From: Proteobacteria bacterium UBA2383
GTDB lineage: Bacteria > Pseudomonadota > Gammaproteobacteria > Competibacterales > Competibacteraceae
Length of the DNA stretch: 23,952 nucleotides
NCBI GenBank assembly: GCA_002343485.1
Contig: DDST01000039.1
Span: forward strand, 12,717 to 36,668
Reading direction: 5' to 3'
This document shows, piece by piece, positions 6,997-14,413 of the stretch (the first letter of the stretch is position 1; the number at the start of each line of letters is the position of its first letter). Under the pieces are notes generated by a model. It did not search any database. It saw only the letters and a list, made by a program, of their open reading frames with translations, and had not been told where the DNA came from. Position numbers and translations under genes: made by a program.

Positions 6997-8946
6997 TTAA
7001 CGCTCCACGGTAAAACCAGTGACGGGTGCCGCCTTGCGGGGCTGGGCCGTACCCTTAAAGACTTTTTCTTGGTTATTGCGAATTAATCGGATTTGGAAGG
7101 GCGTTGGCTGGGGATGTTGTTCATCTTTGCGTGGCGCATAACGGACGGCAATCTGGTACGTTCCTGGTGCTGCCTGACCTGCCGGCCAGAACACATTTTC
7201 CACCGGACGATCGCTCAGGCTGTGGCGGGCGGTATTGGCATCCACATCCAGGGTACCGCCACATTCCTTGGGATTCTGATAGTCCAGCATTTGACCGGAT
7301 GGACAATACACGACCAGATCCAGATCAGCGTTGCCATTCCACAGTAACGTTGCGGTGATCTCGCCTGTTGTTGCACCGGTGGCCGACAGGCGGTTGGTAA
7401 ATTCCTGACGTTCCTCCGGCGTCGGCTCAGCTTGCATGGGCAATTCGACAGGTGGTTGTGACGCTGGTGCGTTTAAAGCGGTTCGAGAATCTTTTTGTAA
7501 CGCTTTTTCCAACGTCTGTGCTAGGGATTCTTCCGGCGCTTGCGGAGGCGAAGCCGTGTTCGCGGGTGACCGGTCCTTGTCTAGTGGATGGCTTGTGTTG
7601 ACCGGTATTGGCAGATCCGGCGGCGTAGGTGGCGTTTCACGATCGGGTGAGACAGGCGTGATCATGGTTGTCTGATCGGATGCGCCGCCTGATTCTAGAG
7701 CAGTTGCAACATCCCCCATTGGAGCAGGTTGCTTGACCCCAGTATCTGGGTGAGCTGGCCGGAGTGCGGACGGTGTCTTGTCATGGATTGCTTCCTCAGC
7801 AGCGGCTGCTACGGTGGCCTTATTGTCGCTTGGCACTGGAACAGTGGACGCCGGAGAAGCTTTCTCCTCCATTTCAACCGGCAGCGGACACCGGCCACGC
7901 TGTGCAGCGAGTTGGGTCAATCGTTGTTCAAGTTTGGTTCGCAACGCTTGTTCAATTCGCCAAGCCTCCCTCAAGGAAGCATCGGAGGTTACATTCGGCG
8001 ATGTTTGGATTGATCTATTAACCAGTGGATGCATGGAAGTCCGGGTCAAACTCCAGAGGAAAGTCCCCAGCGCCAGCAGCACGGCTAGCACGGCTACACT
8101 CCAGAAATACCGGGAACCCACGACGACATAGCGCAGTAACGCGCCCGGACGGTCCACGACCGAAGGCGGACTCGACTTGAGCAGCAAAGGTATCGGCGTT
8201 TCAGTTTCCATTGACCCGGCCGGTTCCGAAGGTGGCAACGGAGAAGGAGGGGGTGGAGGAAGAGGAGGAGGGGCGATGGTATCTGCAAACGCCGCTGCTG
8301 GTTTTTCGGATGACGGCCCGGATGATGGTTCCAAAGATGGTTCGGATTGCTCTGGTGATTCGGCAGCCGGTGCTGGCGGTACGGCGCTGGAAGCCAGTTC
8401 GGGCATCGTGATGTCCGGTATTGCTACATCCTGCGATGCCTCGGATGGAAGCGGCGGCGGTACGGGTGAATGGTGAATGGGTCCACCGGTCTCCCACGGC
8501 CGGTCAGTGGCAAAACCCCAGTGTGCTAACACGGGCTGATCTTTAATTAAAAAGATATTTGTTTCTGTAGGTGACCCAAGTGCTGCCTTAAGCATCGCCC
8601 CCAATTGCATCCGCTGCGGATCGCCAGAAGCAGCATACTGCTCTGCCAGTTCCCGGCCACGTTGCAGTTGTGATTGAATTTGGGCGAGGACCGGTTGACG
8701 CTGCTCCTCGGGTAATTCGCTCAACACGATTGGTTTGCAGTCAGGATCACCCTCGGTATACCAGTCGATACGATTATGGGCGCGATCCACCACGGGTTCT
8801 GCTAATAAATTTGCGGCGTCAGCGCCTAGTTCATTAGCGAGCACCGCCTGGATTTGCGGGTAAAGCGTATGCAGCGGTTGGCCGAAACCACCGATTTCCC
8901 GTACTCTGTCAAAAGAACCGCTGCTGAGAAGAATTTGCTCGACCAT
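6997..8946 (-). CDS. SrfA-like single-TM protein with C-terminal YfaP/DUF2135-like domain
   Basis: A 649-residue protein with four parts. Residues 1-150 form an N-terminal domain containing RIDWYTEGDPDCKPIVLSEL and NIFLIKDQPVLAHWGFA, which from memory resembles SrfA-family proteins of the srfABC cluster. A Pro/Ser-rich linker covers about 155-265, including PPPLPPPPPSPLPPS. A TM helix lies at about 282-300, followed by a coiled coil (about 324-350) and a second long Pro-rich linker. The last part, about 525-635, is a beta-sandwich with WNGNADLDLVVYCPSG, CGGTLDVDAN, ENVFWPAG and APGTYQIAVRY, typical of the YfaP/DUF2135 type. The inferred topology is a cytoplasmic N-terminus and a periplasmic C-terminal domain on a long arm. 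SrfB and SrfC are not in the window, so the family call is tentative. Confidence 0.65.
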   Translation of the reverse strand: MVEQILLSSGSFDRVREIGGFGQPLHTLYPQIQAVLANELGADAANLLAEPVVDRAHNRIDWYTEGDPDCKPIVLSELPEEQRQPVLAQIQSQLQRGRELAEQYAASGDPQRMQLGAMLKAALGSPTETNIFLIKDQPVLAHWGFATDRPWETGGPIHHSPVPPPLPSEASQDVAIPDITMPELASSAVPPAPAAESPEQSEPSLEPSSGPSSEKPAAAFADTIAPPPLPPPPPSPLPPSEPAGSMETETPIPLLLKSSPPSVVDRPGALLRYVVVGSRYFWSVAVLAVLLALGTFLWSLTRTSMHPLVNRSIQTSPNVTSDASLREAWRIEQALRTKLEQRLTQLAAQRGRCPLPVEMEEKASPASTVPVPSDNKATVAAAAEEAIHDKTPSALRPAHPDTGVKQPAPMGDVATALESGGASDQTTMITPVSPDRETPPTPPDLPIPVNTSHPLDKDRSPANTASPPQAPEESLAQTLEKALQKDSRTALNAPASQPPVELPMQAEPTPEERQEFTNRLSATGATTGEITATLLWNGNADLDLVVYCPSGQMLDYQNPKECGGTLDVDANTARHSLSDRPVENVFWPAGQAAPGTYQIAVRYAPRKDEQHPQPTPFQIRLIRNNQEKVFKGTAQPRKAAPVTGFTVER

Positions 8947-9009
8947 GGGCTGTTGCGCCTCACGATTCTGGTTTGTTTATGTTTGTGTTTGCTTATGCCC
9001 GTAGGCTGC

Positions 9010-9495
9010 TTAAGGCGTAGAGGCCTTCTCCATCACGGCTGGAGAAGATTCAGCAGCCGGTTCTGGCTCATCCAGAGTGATCGAGATCCCGCCGCCACCC
9101 AAGGTCAGATCGAGACCATATTGCAGGTTCTGCAGGTAGAGGGTTACACCTTTTCCGTTGCGTAAGAGGGTGCTGCCGCCGCCTTGAACCAAGGTCAAAC
9201 CGCCTTCGATCACGGCATAGTTTCCAGCAAAATCGGTGACTTCTTGCAACCGGTACACCTGACCAAGCGCGTTGGCCTGGCTAACGCCCAAAGTCGCTAC
9301 CTTAATGCCTGAAACTGAGAAGGGATATTGCCGCCCCTGGAAGAGTAATGTTCCTCTTCCTTGGCTGTAACCGAATAAGAGGCCGAACGAGGTGCTGGAA
9401 AATTCCAGGCGGCCAGCCGGCGGGCTATCCTGGGCCAGCGCCGTATTGGCTCCTATCGCTAACATCAGGGTCAAAACTACCGGTGCGAATCGCAT
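9010..9495 (-). CDS. Small secreted beta-rich protein of unknown function
   Basis: The longest frame starts TTG at 9510, but ATG at 9495 is preferred: GGAG lies 8 bases upstream and the product opens with a classic signal peptide (about residues 1-21, ending NTALA before QDS). The mature protein of about 140 residues is rich in Gly and beta-prone segments. Visible segments are GRGTLLFQGRQYPFSVSGIK, GQVYRLQEVTDFAGNYAVI, LLRNGKGVTLYLQN and a final GLDLTLGGGGISITLDEPEP. The pattern resembles small uncharacterised exported proteins I have seen in Proteobacteria, but I cannot name the family. It sits between the TAXI solute-binding gene (31 bp) and the SrfA-like gene (63 bp), in the same direction. 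Confidence 0.75.
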   Translation of the reverse strand: MRFAPVVLTLMLAIGANTALAQDSPPAGRLEFSSTSFGLLFGYSQGRGTLLFQGRQYPFSVSGIKVATLGVSQANALGQVYRLQEVTDFAGNYAVIEGGLTLVQGGGSTLLRNGKGVTLYLQNLQYGLDLTLGGGGISITLDEPEPAAESSPAVMEKASTP

Positions 9496-9526
9496 CCATT
9501 TTCTCCCCAAGCAACAAACTGATGAT

Positions 9527-10582
9527 TTAGGCCGCAGGGGTTGTAAATTGCGGCCATTCCTGTTGGTTCAGCAATATTTTTTCCAGCTCGCGGGTGAGAT
9601 CAACCTTTGAACCACCGCGCTTGACCGGGTTCCGCGAACAGTGGTCCAATGACCAGATCCCTACTTTTTCATCCAGATTAACCTCTTTCCACTTAGGATG
9701 ACCGGTTTGCCGCAGCGAGTCGAGATTCGCGCGGATGGCGTGGCCTAATGTCGCTAACTGCTGGCAGCGTTGCGCAAAATAGGCGCTTTGCTTACCGGAA
9801 AAGTCAAAGCTCATCAGCACCGCCTTGACCGCAATCGTCGGTGTTTCGCTATCCAGCCATTCGTAATCCGTTGGACCAATCTGGGCAGAGGCATATTCAC
9901 GCAGCATTTTTGGATCATCGAGCGGTACAAAATGGACATTTGCCAGCATCGCCGCAAATTCCGGTTTGTTGATTAAATTGCCGACCTTGGTGAATAAACT
10001 GACCGGTTTGCCCGCTACGTAAAACATCGCATCCGCCTCGCCTTTGAGGACAGCCGTCACGCCCGGTAATGGGGCTATTTTCAGCAGCTCTGCTGGCTTG
10101 ATGCCAGTCAATTGCAATAAATTGATTGCGGTTAGCCAGTTCCCGCTACCTTCCTCGCCGACGACGACGCGCTTACCCTGGAGATCGCTAAAGGATTGAA
10201 TGGATTTGTTGGCAAATAAATGGACTTCTTCATTGTAAAAAGGAAAGATCAAGCGTAACCGGCCAGCGACCTGGCGCATTTCCGGACTCTCAGACCGGTT
10301 TAGGAAGCCGAGTACATCGGATTGCACAATCCCCAGGGCAGCGTTTTCCTTGCTGCTCATGCGTCTGATATTGTCGATGGAACCCTGAGAGTCCTTGACG
10401 AGGATATTCAGCCCTGCTGCTTTCGCAATTCCGGCGATGTCATTGCCAAACTGAATGTAGGTGCCGGTTTTCGATCCGGTCACCATGCCGATCGCTTGAT
10501 CGTTAGTATCAACGGCCATAGCCGGTGTCCAGCCAGCCAGATTAAATAGAAGCATCAGACTGCCAATCAGCAAACGATTCAT
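9527..10582 (-). CDS. TAXI-family TRAP-type solute-binding protein (orphan)
   Basis: TAXI proteins are periplasmic solute receptors, normally paired with a fused TRAP permease. The frame opens at 10663, but ATG at 10582 is the likely start: AGGAG lies 10 bases upstream and the product then begins with a signal peptide (about 1-23, MNRLLIGSLMLLFNLAGWTP then AMA). The mature part shows the family pattern: TGSKTGTYIQFGNDIA near the start, a GSIDNIRRM turn, ALGIVQSDV, LQGKRVVVGEEGSGNW and GEADAMFYVAGKP. A Cys-containing C-terminal extension (LDHCSRNPVKRGGSKVDLTR) appears unusual. No TRAP permease is present in the window; the neighbours are envelope proteins instead. That suggests a sensing or structural use of the fold, which is inference. 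Confidence 0.85.
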   Translation of the reverse strand: MNRLLIGSLMLLFNLAGWTPAMAVDTNDQAIGMVTGSKTGTYIQFGNDIAGIAKAAGLNILVKDSQGSIDNIRRMSSKENAALGIVQSDVLGFLNRSESPEMRQVAGRLRLIFPFYNEEVHLFANKSIQSFSDLQGKRVVVGEEGSGNWLTAINLLQLTGIKPAELLKIAPLPGVTAVLKGEADAMFYVAGKPVSLFTKVGNLINKPEFAAMLANVHFVPLDDPKMLREYASAQIGPTDYEWLDSETPTIAVKAVLMSFDFSGKQSAYFAQRCQQLATLGHAIRANLDSLRQTGHPKWKEVNLDEKVGIWSLDHCSRNPVKRGGSKVDLTRELEKILLNQQEWPQFTTPAA

Positions 10583-10659
10583 AAAAGAAAGGCTCCTGGG
10601 GATGAGAGTAGTAAATGGCGGACGGTAATCCCGGTTTGAACCTTGATTTTCTTGCAACG

Positions 10660-12030
10660 TCAAGGCGATTTTGGACGCAGTCTCTTCTCCAATTCTTGCA
10701 CAGTCGGATCGAATTGCGATTTTAATTCTTCCTCCAAACTCTGTTTGGAGCCTGGTTGCGGTTTTGTAGCCGGTTCTGGTGGTGGAGCAAGGCGGTCGCG
10801 ATGGGGTGACGTGGAGGGTGGCCGCGTTGAGACAGGCGGAATCCGTGGTTTGAGTGGTACCGGATCCAATGGCTTGGAAGCATCTGGCGAAGGCAATGGC
10901 ACTGGTTCTGGCGCGGGTATTGGCTCTGGCGCGGGTATTGGCTCTGGCGCGGGTACGGGTTCTGGCGCGGGTACGGGTTCCAAGGAGTCTCTTGGGGTCT
11001 CTATTGAGCGTTCCGCGGGTTGGGGCACGAAGCCAGGCGCATCGGTAGTGGATCGCTGGTCAAGCCACCACCACCCTGCTATGCCCGCTGCCACCAGGAC
11101 AGCCATGCCGCCCAAGCCAAGGAATAATCCAGCCTTGTTATGTCGCCCGCTATCCACTGTGCTGGGCGGCGTTGGAGCGGGTTGCAGTGTAGGCCGGGGA
11201 GCGGGTGGCTCGGATTTAGGTGCGGGTTGAGACGGCAAAACTGTGTGCGGCGATGGCTCTCTTTGGGGAAATTCTGATTCCAGAATTTTGGGCATACCGT
11301 CGTGCAGTGTTCCAAAGACCCGTTCCTCGCTTCTTAAAGGCGTTGAGGCAATCCGTCCATTCACCCGGCGGGTTGGCGCCACATCTCTGGTCACATCAGA
11401 ATCTGAAGCAGAAGAATCTGAAGCAGAATGTTCCGGCTCATGCATCGCCGCATGGGCCGGCAATTCATTTTCTAGAGGTGTCGATGACGTTGGGCGAGCC
11501 GGTATATCCGCATTTTCATGCTCTAGGTTGTTGCCGATCTCGGGAATGGGCAGATCGGGAATAGGCAGATCGACATGCTGCACGTCTGGCAAATCCAGCT
11601 CAGGAGCAGGTTGCACAGGTGTTTTGGGCCGGGAACCCACACGGGCGCCGCTCACCACGACTCGCCGGGTCGTCGTCGCTGTATCCTCTTCAATCGCCAG
11701 CTCCAGTGGCCAGACAAAAGTTACAGAAGCAGTTCCGCTTAACCCCTGGCCGCGGATTGCTATTTGATACGGCATGTTTTCCAGTTGAAATGCCAAATCG
11801 GGGTCGATCACAAATTTTAAGGAGTCGCCGTCATACCAAGCTTCTTTCGGTTGTAGCCAGCATTCCGCGCCCTGCCAACCGTCTGATCCAAGATGGTTAG
11901 CGGTAAAACCATGGCGGTTAAGGGCAAATACGAAGGTCTCCAGAGTGTGTGGCAGGCCATCAATAGTCACGATGGCATGACCTAGCGGGCGATGGGGATC
12001 TTCCGAAACGCGCACCGAAAGCGTAGACAT
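10660..12030 (-). CDS. Single-TM protein with N-terminal beta domain and Pro-rich arm
   Basis: A 456-residue protein that opens the minus-strand gene group. Residues 1-125 form a compact domain (for example SVRVSEDPHRPLGHAIVTID, ECWLQPKEAWYDGDSLKFVI, VTFVWPLELAI). A long acidic, Ser/Pro-rich linker follows. One TM helix lies at about 300-323 (GLFLGLGGMAVLVAAGIAGW then WWL). Then comes a Pro-rich arm with four PEP[VI]PA hexapeptides (about 350-378) and a charged C-terminal helix (LEEELKSQFDPTVQELEKRL). There is no signal peptide, so the N-terminal domain should be cytoplasmic and the arm periplasmic, as in a TonB-like layout; no TonB C-terminal domain is visible. No named family recognised. 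The TAXI gene starts 77 bp downstream. Confidence 0.75.
   Translation of the reverse strand: MSTLSVRVSEDPHRPLGHAIVTIDGLPHTLETFVFALNRHGFTANHLGSDGWQGAECWLQPKEAWYDGDSLKFVIDPDLAFQLENMPYQIAIRGQGLSGTASVTFVWPLELAIEEDTATTTRRVVVSGARVGSRPKTPVQPAPELDLPDVQHVDLPIPDLPIPEIGNNLEHENADIPARPTSSTPLENELPAHAAMHEPEHSASDSSASDSDVTRDVAPTRRVNGRIASTPLRSEERVFGTLHDGMPKILESEFPQREPSPHTVLPSQPAPKSEPPAPRPTLQPAPTPPSTVDSGRHNKAGLFLGLGGMAVLVAAGIAGWWWLDQRSTTDAPGFVPQPAERSIETPRDSLEPVPAPEPVPAPEPIPAPEPIPAPEPVPLPSPDASKPLDPVPLKPRIPPVSTRPPSTSPHRDRLAPPPEPATKPQPGSKQSLEEELKSQFDPTVQELEKRLRPKSP
10904..10975. repeat. 18-bp tandem repeat, four copies, in the Pro-rich arm
   Basis: Four head-to-tail 18-bp units (10904-10921, 10922-10939, 10940-10957, 10958-10975) of the form GGYTCTGGCGCGGGTAYK, followed by a partial fifth. 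On the minus strand they encode the hexapeptides PEPVPA/PEPIPA. The units are nearly identical at DNA level, which points to recent expansion by slippage; copy number could vary between strains. Confidence 0.9.
11399..11428. repeat. 15-bp direct duplication (Ser/Asp linker)
   Basis: GAATCTGAAGCAGAA occurs twice head to tail (11399-11413 and 11414-11428). On the minus strand it encodes the repeated SASDS of the acidic linker of the single-TM protein at 10660-12030. The identical units suggest a recent in-frame duplication. Confidence 0.85.
11542..11571. repeat. 15-bp near-identical direct duplication (Pro linker)
   Basis: GGGAATGGGCAGATC (11542-11556) and GGGAATAGGCAGATC (11557-11571) differ at one base. 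On the minus strand they encode DLPIP twice in the linker of the same protein. This is the third short in-frame repeat in that gene. Confidence 0.85.
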
Positions 12031-12297
12031 CGTCAGTCTCCATAAATCTGGACAAACAGAAGGGAATCGAGGGTTCGATTCTCAAGCTTATCTAATTGTA
12101 GGCTGGCTTAGCCTGGTCTTCGCTGTAGGTAAGCTCGCGGGTTCGTGGGTCTTATGAGCTGCAATAAATGCTGTTGATGGAGAATTGTACTACAGCCTAA
12201 TCGGCGATTAAGAGCAGAGATAACCAGATTCGCCAATCATTGATGAATTATGTTGAAATATAAAAACACATCTGCAATTTACGTGTGAGGGTCCATT
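12031..12297. promoter_or_regulatory. Divergent intergenic region between the envelope gene group and the GspE-like gene
   Basis: This 267-bp region must hold the promoters of the minus-strand group and of the plus-strand ATPase gene. On the minus strand TACAAT (complement of 12095-12100) is a good -10 hexamer, but I see no good -35 at 17 bp. It is overlapped by an AGGCT...AGCCT inverted repeat (12100-12114). Towards the plus gene the last 100 bases are AT-rich, without a convincing hexamer pair. The ATPase gene has a GAGGG ribosome site 6 bases before its ATG. No small ORF of note. Confidence 0.5.
12062..12083. other. Inverted repeat in the leader of the minus-strand gene group
   Basis: GAATCGA (12064-12070) and TCGATTC (12075-12081) are perfect inverted arms around GGGT, extended by one wobble and one GC pair (12062-12083). 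It lies about 33 bp upstream of the ATG at 12030 and downstream of the TACAAT hexamer, so it would fall in the 5' leader. It could be an operator or an mRNA hairpin. Confidence 0.5.
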
Positions 12298-14367
12298 ATG
12301 TCTGAGCCAACGCGACTTCCTGCGACTCCTGATCCGTCTGCGGGAGCGTTGCCTCTGGCTGCCGATCCAGCAACACCGCAACACACGGTCAGTTCCGGCG
12401 AATTACCAACGGTTCTCTCTACGGCTTCGCCCGCGAATTCCCAGACGCTACTCAGCGTTCGTCAAGGGTCAGCACCCAACAACTCCTCTCCCGCTAACGA
12501 CACTGGCCTGGAAATCGCTAAGTTTCTGGTCGAGGACGGTATCATCACCGATCAGCAATTGGCCTATGCGATGCGGGTTCGAGCTAAGCTTTCTACCGAA
12601 AAATCGTTACTTAGCGTTCTCAATGAAATCGGTTACGTGAGCTTGGAGCAGCAACGTAACACATTGCGCAAGCACCGGATTTCAGTGCGGATTGGTGCAT
12701 TGTTAGTGGAGTTGGGTTTTTTGCGGGAGCAGGATTTGAGAGCGGCATTGGCATTGCAGCGCGAATCCGGGCAAGGTAAAAAGCTGGGTGATATTTTGCT
12801 GGAAAACCATTTTATCGAGGAAAATAAGCTCATTGATGTGTTGGCCGATCAACTTGGCTTTCCCCAGGTGAAGCCCGATCTGAGTGACGTGGACCGGAAA
12901 TTACTGGAAAAGGCCAATCCTAACTGGCTCATCGATCGGTATTTTCTCCCGTTACGCATTGAAAAAGAGCAGGTTCTGGTTGCATTCGCGGATCCTCTGG
13001 ACTCGCGCGTCCGCCAGGAAGCCGCAAGATTGTTTGGCCGCGATATAGTGCCACTGATCACGAGCAAACGCATCATTCGCGAAACGCTCGAAGCCTACAG
13101 ACGCCATTACCAGGAATCGGCAAAGCCAGCGATTCAAACCGACGATACCAGTCAGATCATTGAACTGGTTAAAACCATGTTGCTGGATGCGATCCAAGCG
13201 CTGGTTAGCGACATTCATGTTGAACCCATGAAGAATGACTTGCGCATCCGGTTTCGTTGCGACGGTGTCTTGGGCGTTTACAAAACTCTTGATAAGAAAC
13301 TGGCGTCCGCCTTCATCAACCGTTTGAAAATATTGGGCAAGGCGGATATTGCTGAACGGCGTCACCACCAGGATGGTCATATCACCTTCGAAGATCCCAG
13401 TACCGGCCGCAGTATTGATATCCGGGTTTCTGTCTATGTTACGGTCTACGGTGAAAAAATCGTACTGCGTCTGCTGCGTAAAACGCAATTGGTGCCGTTA
13501 GATCAGATCAGCATGTTTCCTCGCACGTTGAACCGCTTCTATGAGGACGCGCTTGACTTGCCCAGCGGCATTATTTTGATCACCGGCCCGACCGGTACGG
13601 GTAAAACGACCACGCTGTATAGTGCGGTGAACTATTTAAACAGCATTGATCGTTGTGTGACAACGGCTGAAGACCCGGTAGAGTATGTTATTGAAGGCAT
13701 TGCGCAATGTTCGCTCAATTCCAAAATTGATCTCACTTTTGAAACCACCTTGCCACATATCATGCGGCAAGATCCTGATGTTATTGTATTGGGTGAAATC
13801 CGTGACCGCTTCTCGGCAGAAGCGGCCATCCAAGCAGCGTTGACGGGCCATAAGGTGCTGACCACCTTTCATACTGAAGACAGTACCGGTGCCTTACTGC
13901 GGCTAATGAATATGAATATCGAGACTTTCCTGATCGCATCGACCGTGGTTGCGGTGCTAGCACAGCGATTGCTAAGACGGGTTTGTCCATACTGCGCCGA
14001 ACCTTATCAACCCAATGCCACTGAATTGCAGCGCTTGGGTTATAAACAGATCGATCTGGAAGGAACTGCGTTTCGGCAAGGACGTGGTTGCCCAGCATGC
14101 CGTCATACAGGCTATCGAGGCCGAATCGGTGTTTTCGAATTACTCATCCTGAATGTGGCAGTCAGAGATGCCATTTTCCAGAAATGCACCTCCCATGAAA
14201 TCCGGCAAATCAGCCTGGAAAGTTCAGGCATGGTCACCCTGCTGGAAGATGGCTTGGCCAAGGCGGCTAAGGGTGAAACCACGCTCACCGAAGCATTCCG
14301 CTATCTGCCTCGCCTCGAAAAACCGAGACCGTTGGTTGAAATCAAGCGCTTGGTAGGGATTACATGA
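12298..14367 (+). CDS. GspE/PilB-family secretion/pilus-type ATPase with MshEN-like N-terminus (orphan)
   Basis: A 689-residue ATPase of the type II secretion/type IV pilus assembly superfamily. Residues 1-65 are Ser/Pro-rich and probably disordered. Next come helical units: one at about 71-97, and an MshEN-like pair at 131-154 (RIGALLVELGFLREQDLRAA and onward) and 162-185 (KLGDILLENHFIEENKLIDV and onward). The core has Walker A GPTGTGKTT (430-438), an Asp box (AEDPVEY), Walker B DPDVIVLGE (492-500), a His box (TGHKVLTTFHTED, 516-528) and a zinc tetracysteine (C563, C566, C598, C601). All key ATPase residues are present. No gsp/pil pseudopilin, secretin or inner-membrane partner is adjacent, so its machine is unknown. 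An HDOD gene follows after 46 bp. Confidence 0.92.
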   Translation: MSEPTRLPATPDPSAGALPLAADPATPQHTVSSGELPTVLSTASPANSQTLLSVRQGSAPNNSSPANDTGLEIAKFLVEDGIITDQQLAYAMRVRAKLSTEKSLLSVLNEIGYVSLEQQRNTLRKHRISVRIGALLVELGFLREQDLRAALALQRESGQGKKLGDILLENHFIEENKLIDVLADQLGFPQVKPDLSDVDRKLLEKANPNWLIDRYFLPLRIEKEQVLVAFADPLDSRVRQEAARLFGRDIVPLITSKRIIRETLEAYRRHYQESAKPAIQTDDTSQIIELVKTMLLDAIQALVSDIHVEPMKNDLRIRFRCDGVLGVYKTLDKKLASAFINRLKILGKADIAERRHHQDGHITFEDPSTGRSIDIRVSVYVTVYGEKIVLRLLRKTQLVPLDQISMFPRTLNRFYEDALDLPSGIILITGPTGTGKTTTLYSAVNYLNSIDRCVTTAEDPVEYVIEGIAQCSLNSKIDLTFETTLPHIMRQDPDVIVLGEIRDRFSAEAAIQAALTGHKVLTTFHTEDSTGALLRLMNMNIETFLIASTVVAVLAQRLLRRVCPYCAEPYQPNATELQRLGYKQIDLEGTAFRQGRGCPACRHTGYRGRIGVFELLILNVAVRDAIFQKCTSHEIRQISLESSGMVTLLEDGLAKAAKGETTLTEAFRYLPRLEKPRPLVEIKRLVGIT

Positions 14368-14413
14368 AAATCGAGGGACAAGTAATACACGATTTATTAG
14401 CAGGTGTTAAAGC

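Noticed and set aside
10904..10975. CRISPR-like array
   Set aside because: The units are 18 bp, contiguous with no spacers and in frame with a coding sequence.
10643..11230. 195-residue plus frame with Gly/Ser/Ala repeats (GSGAGIGSGAG)
   Set aside because: It is the reverse reading of the PEP[VI]PA repeat gene. The minus-strand product has a TM helix, an N-terminal domain and operon context.
12298..14367. Assignment as the housekeeping pilus ATPase PilB or type II secretion GspE
   Set aside because: No pilC/pilD or gsp partner genes are adjacent, and the long disordered N-terminus with an extra helical unit is atypical, so only the superfamily is stated.
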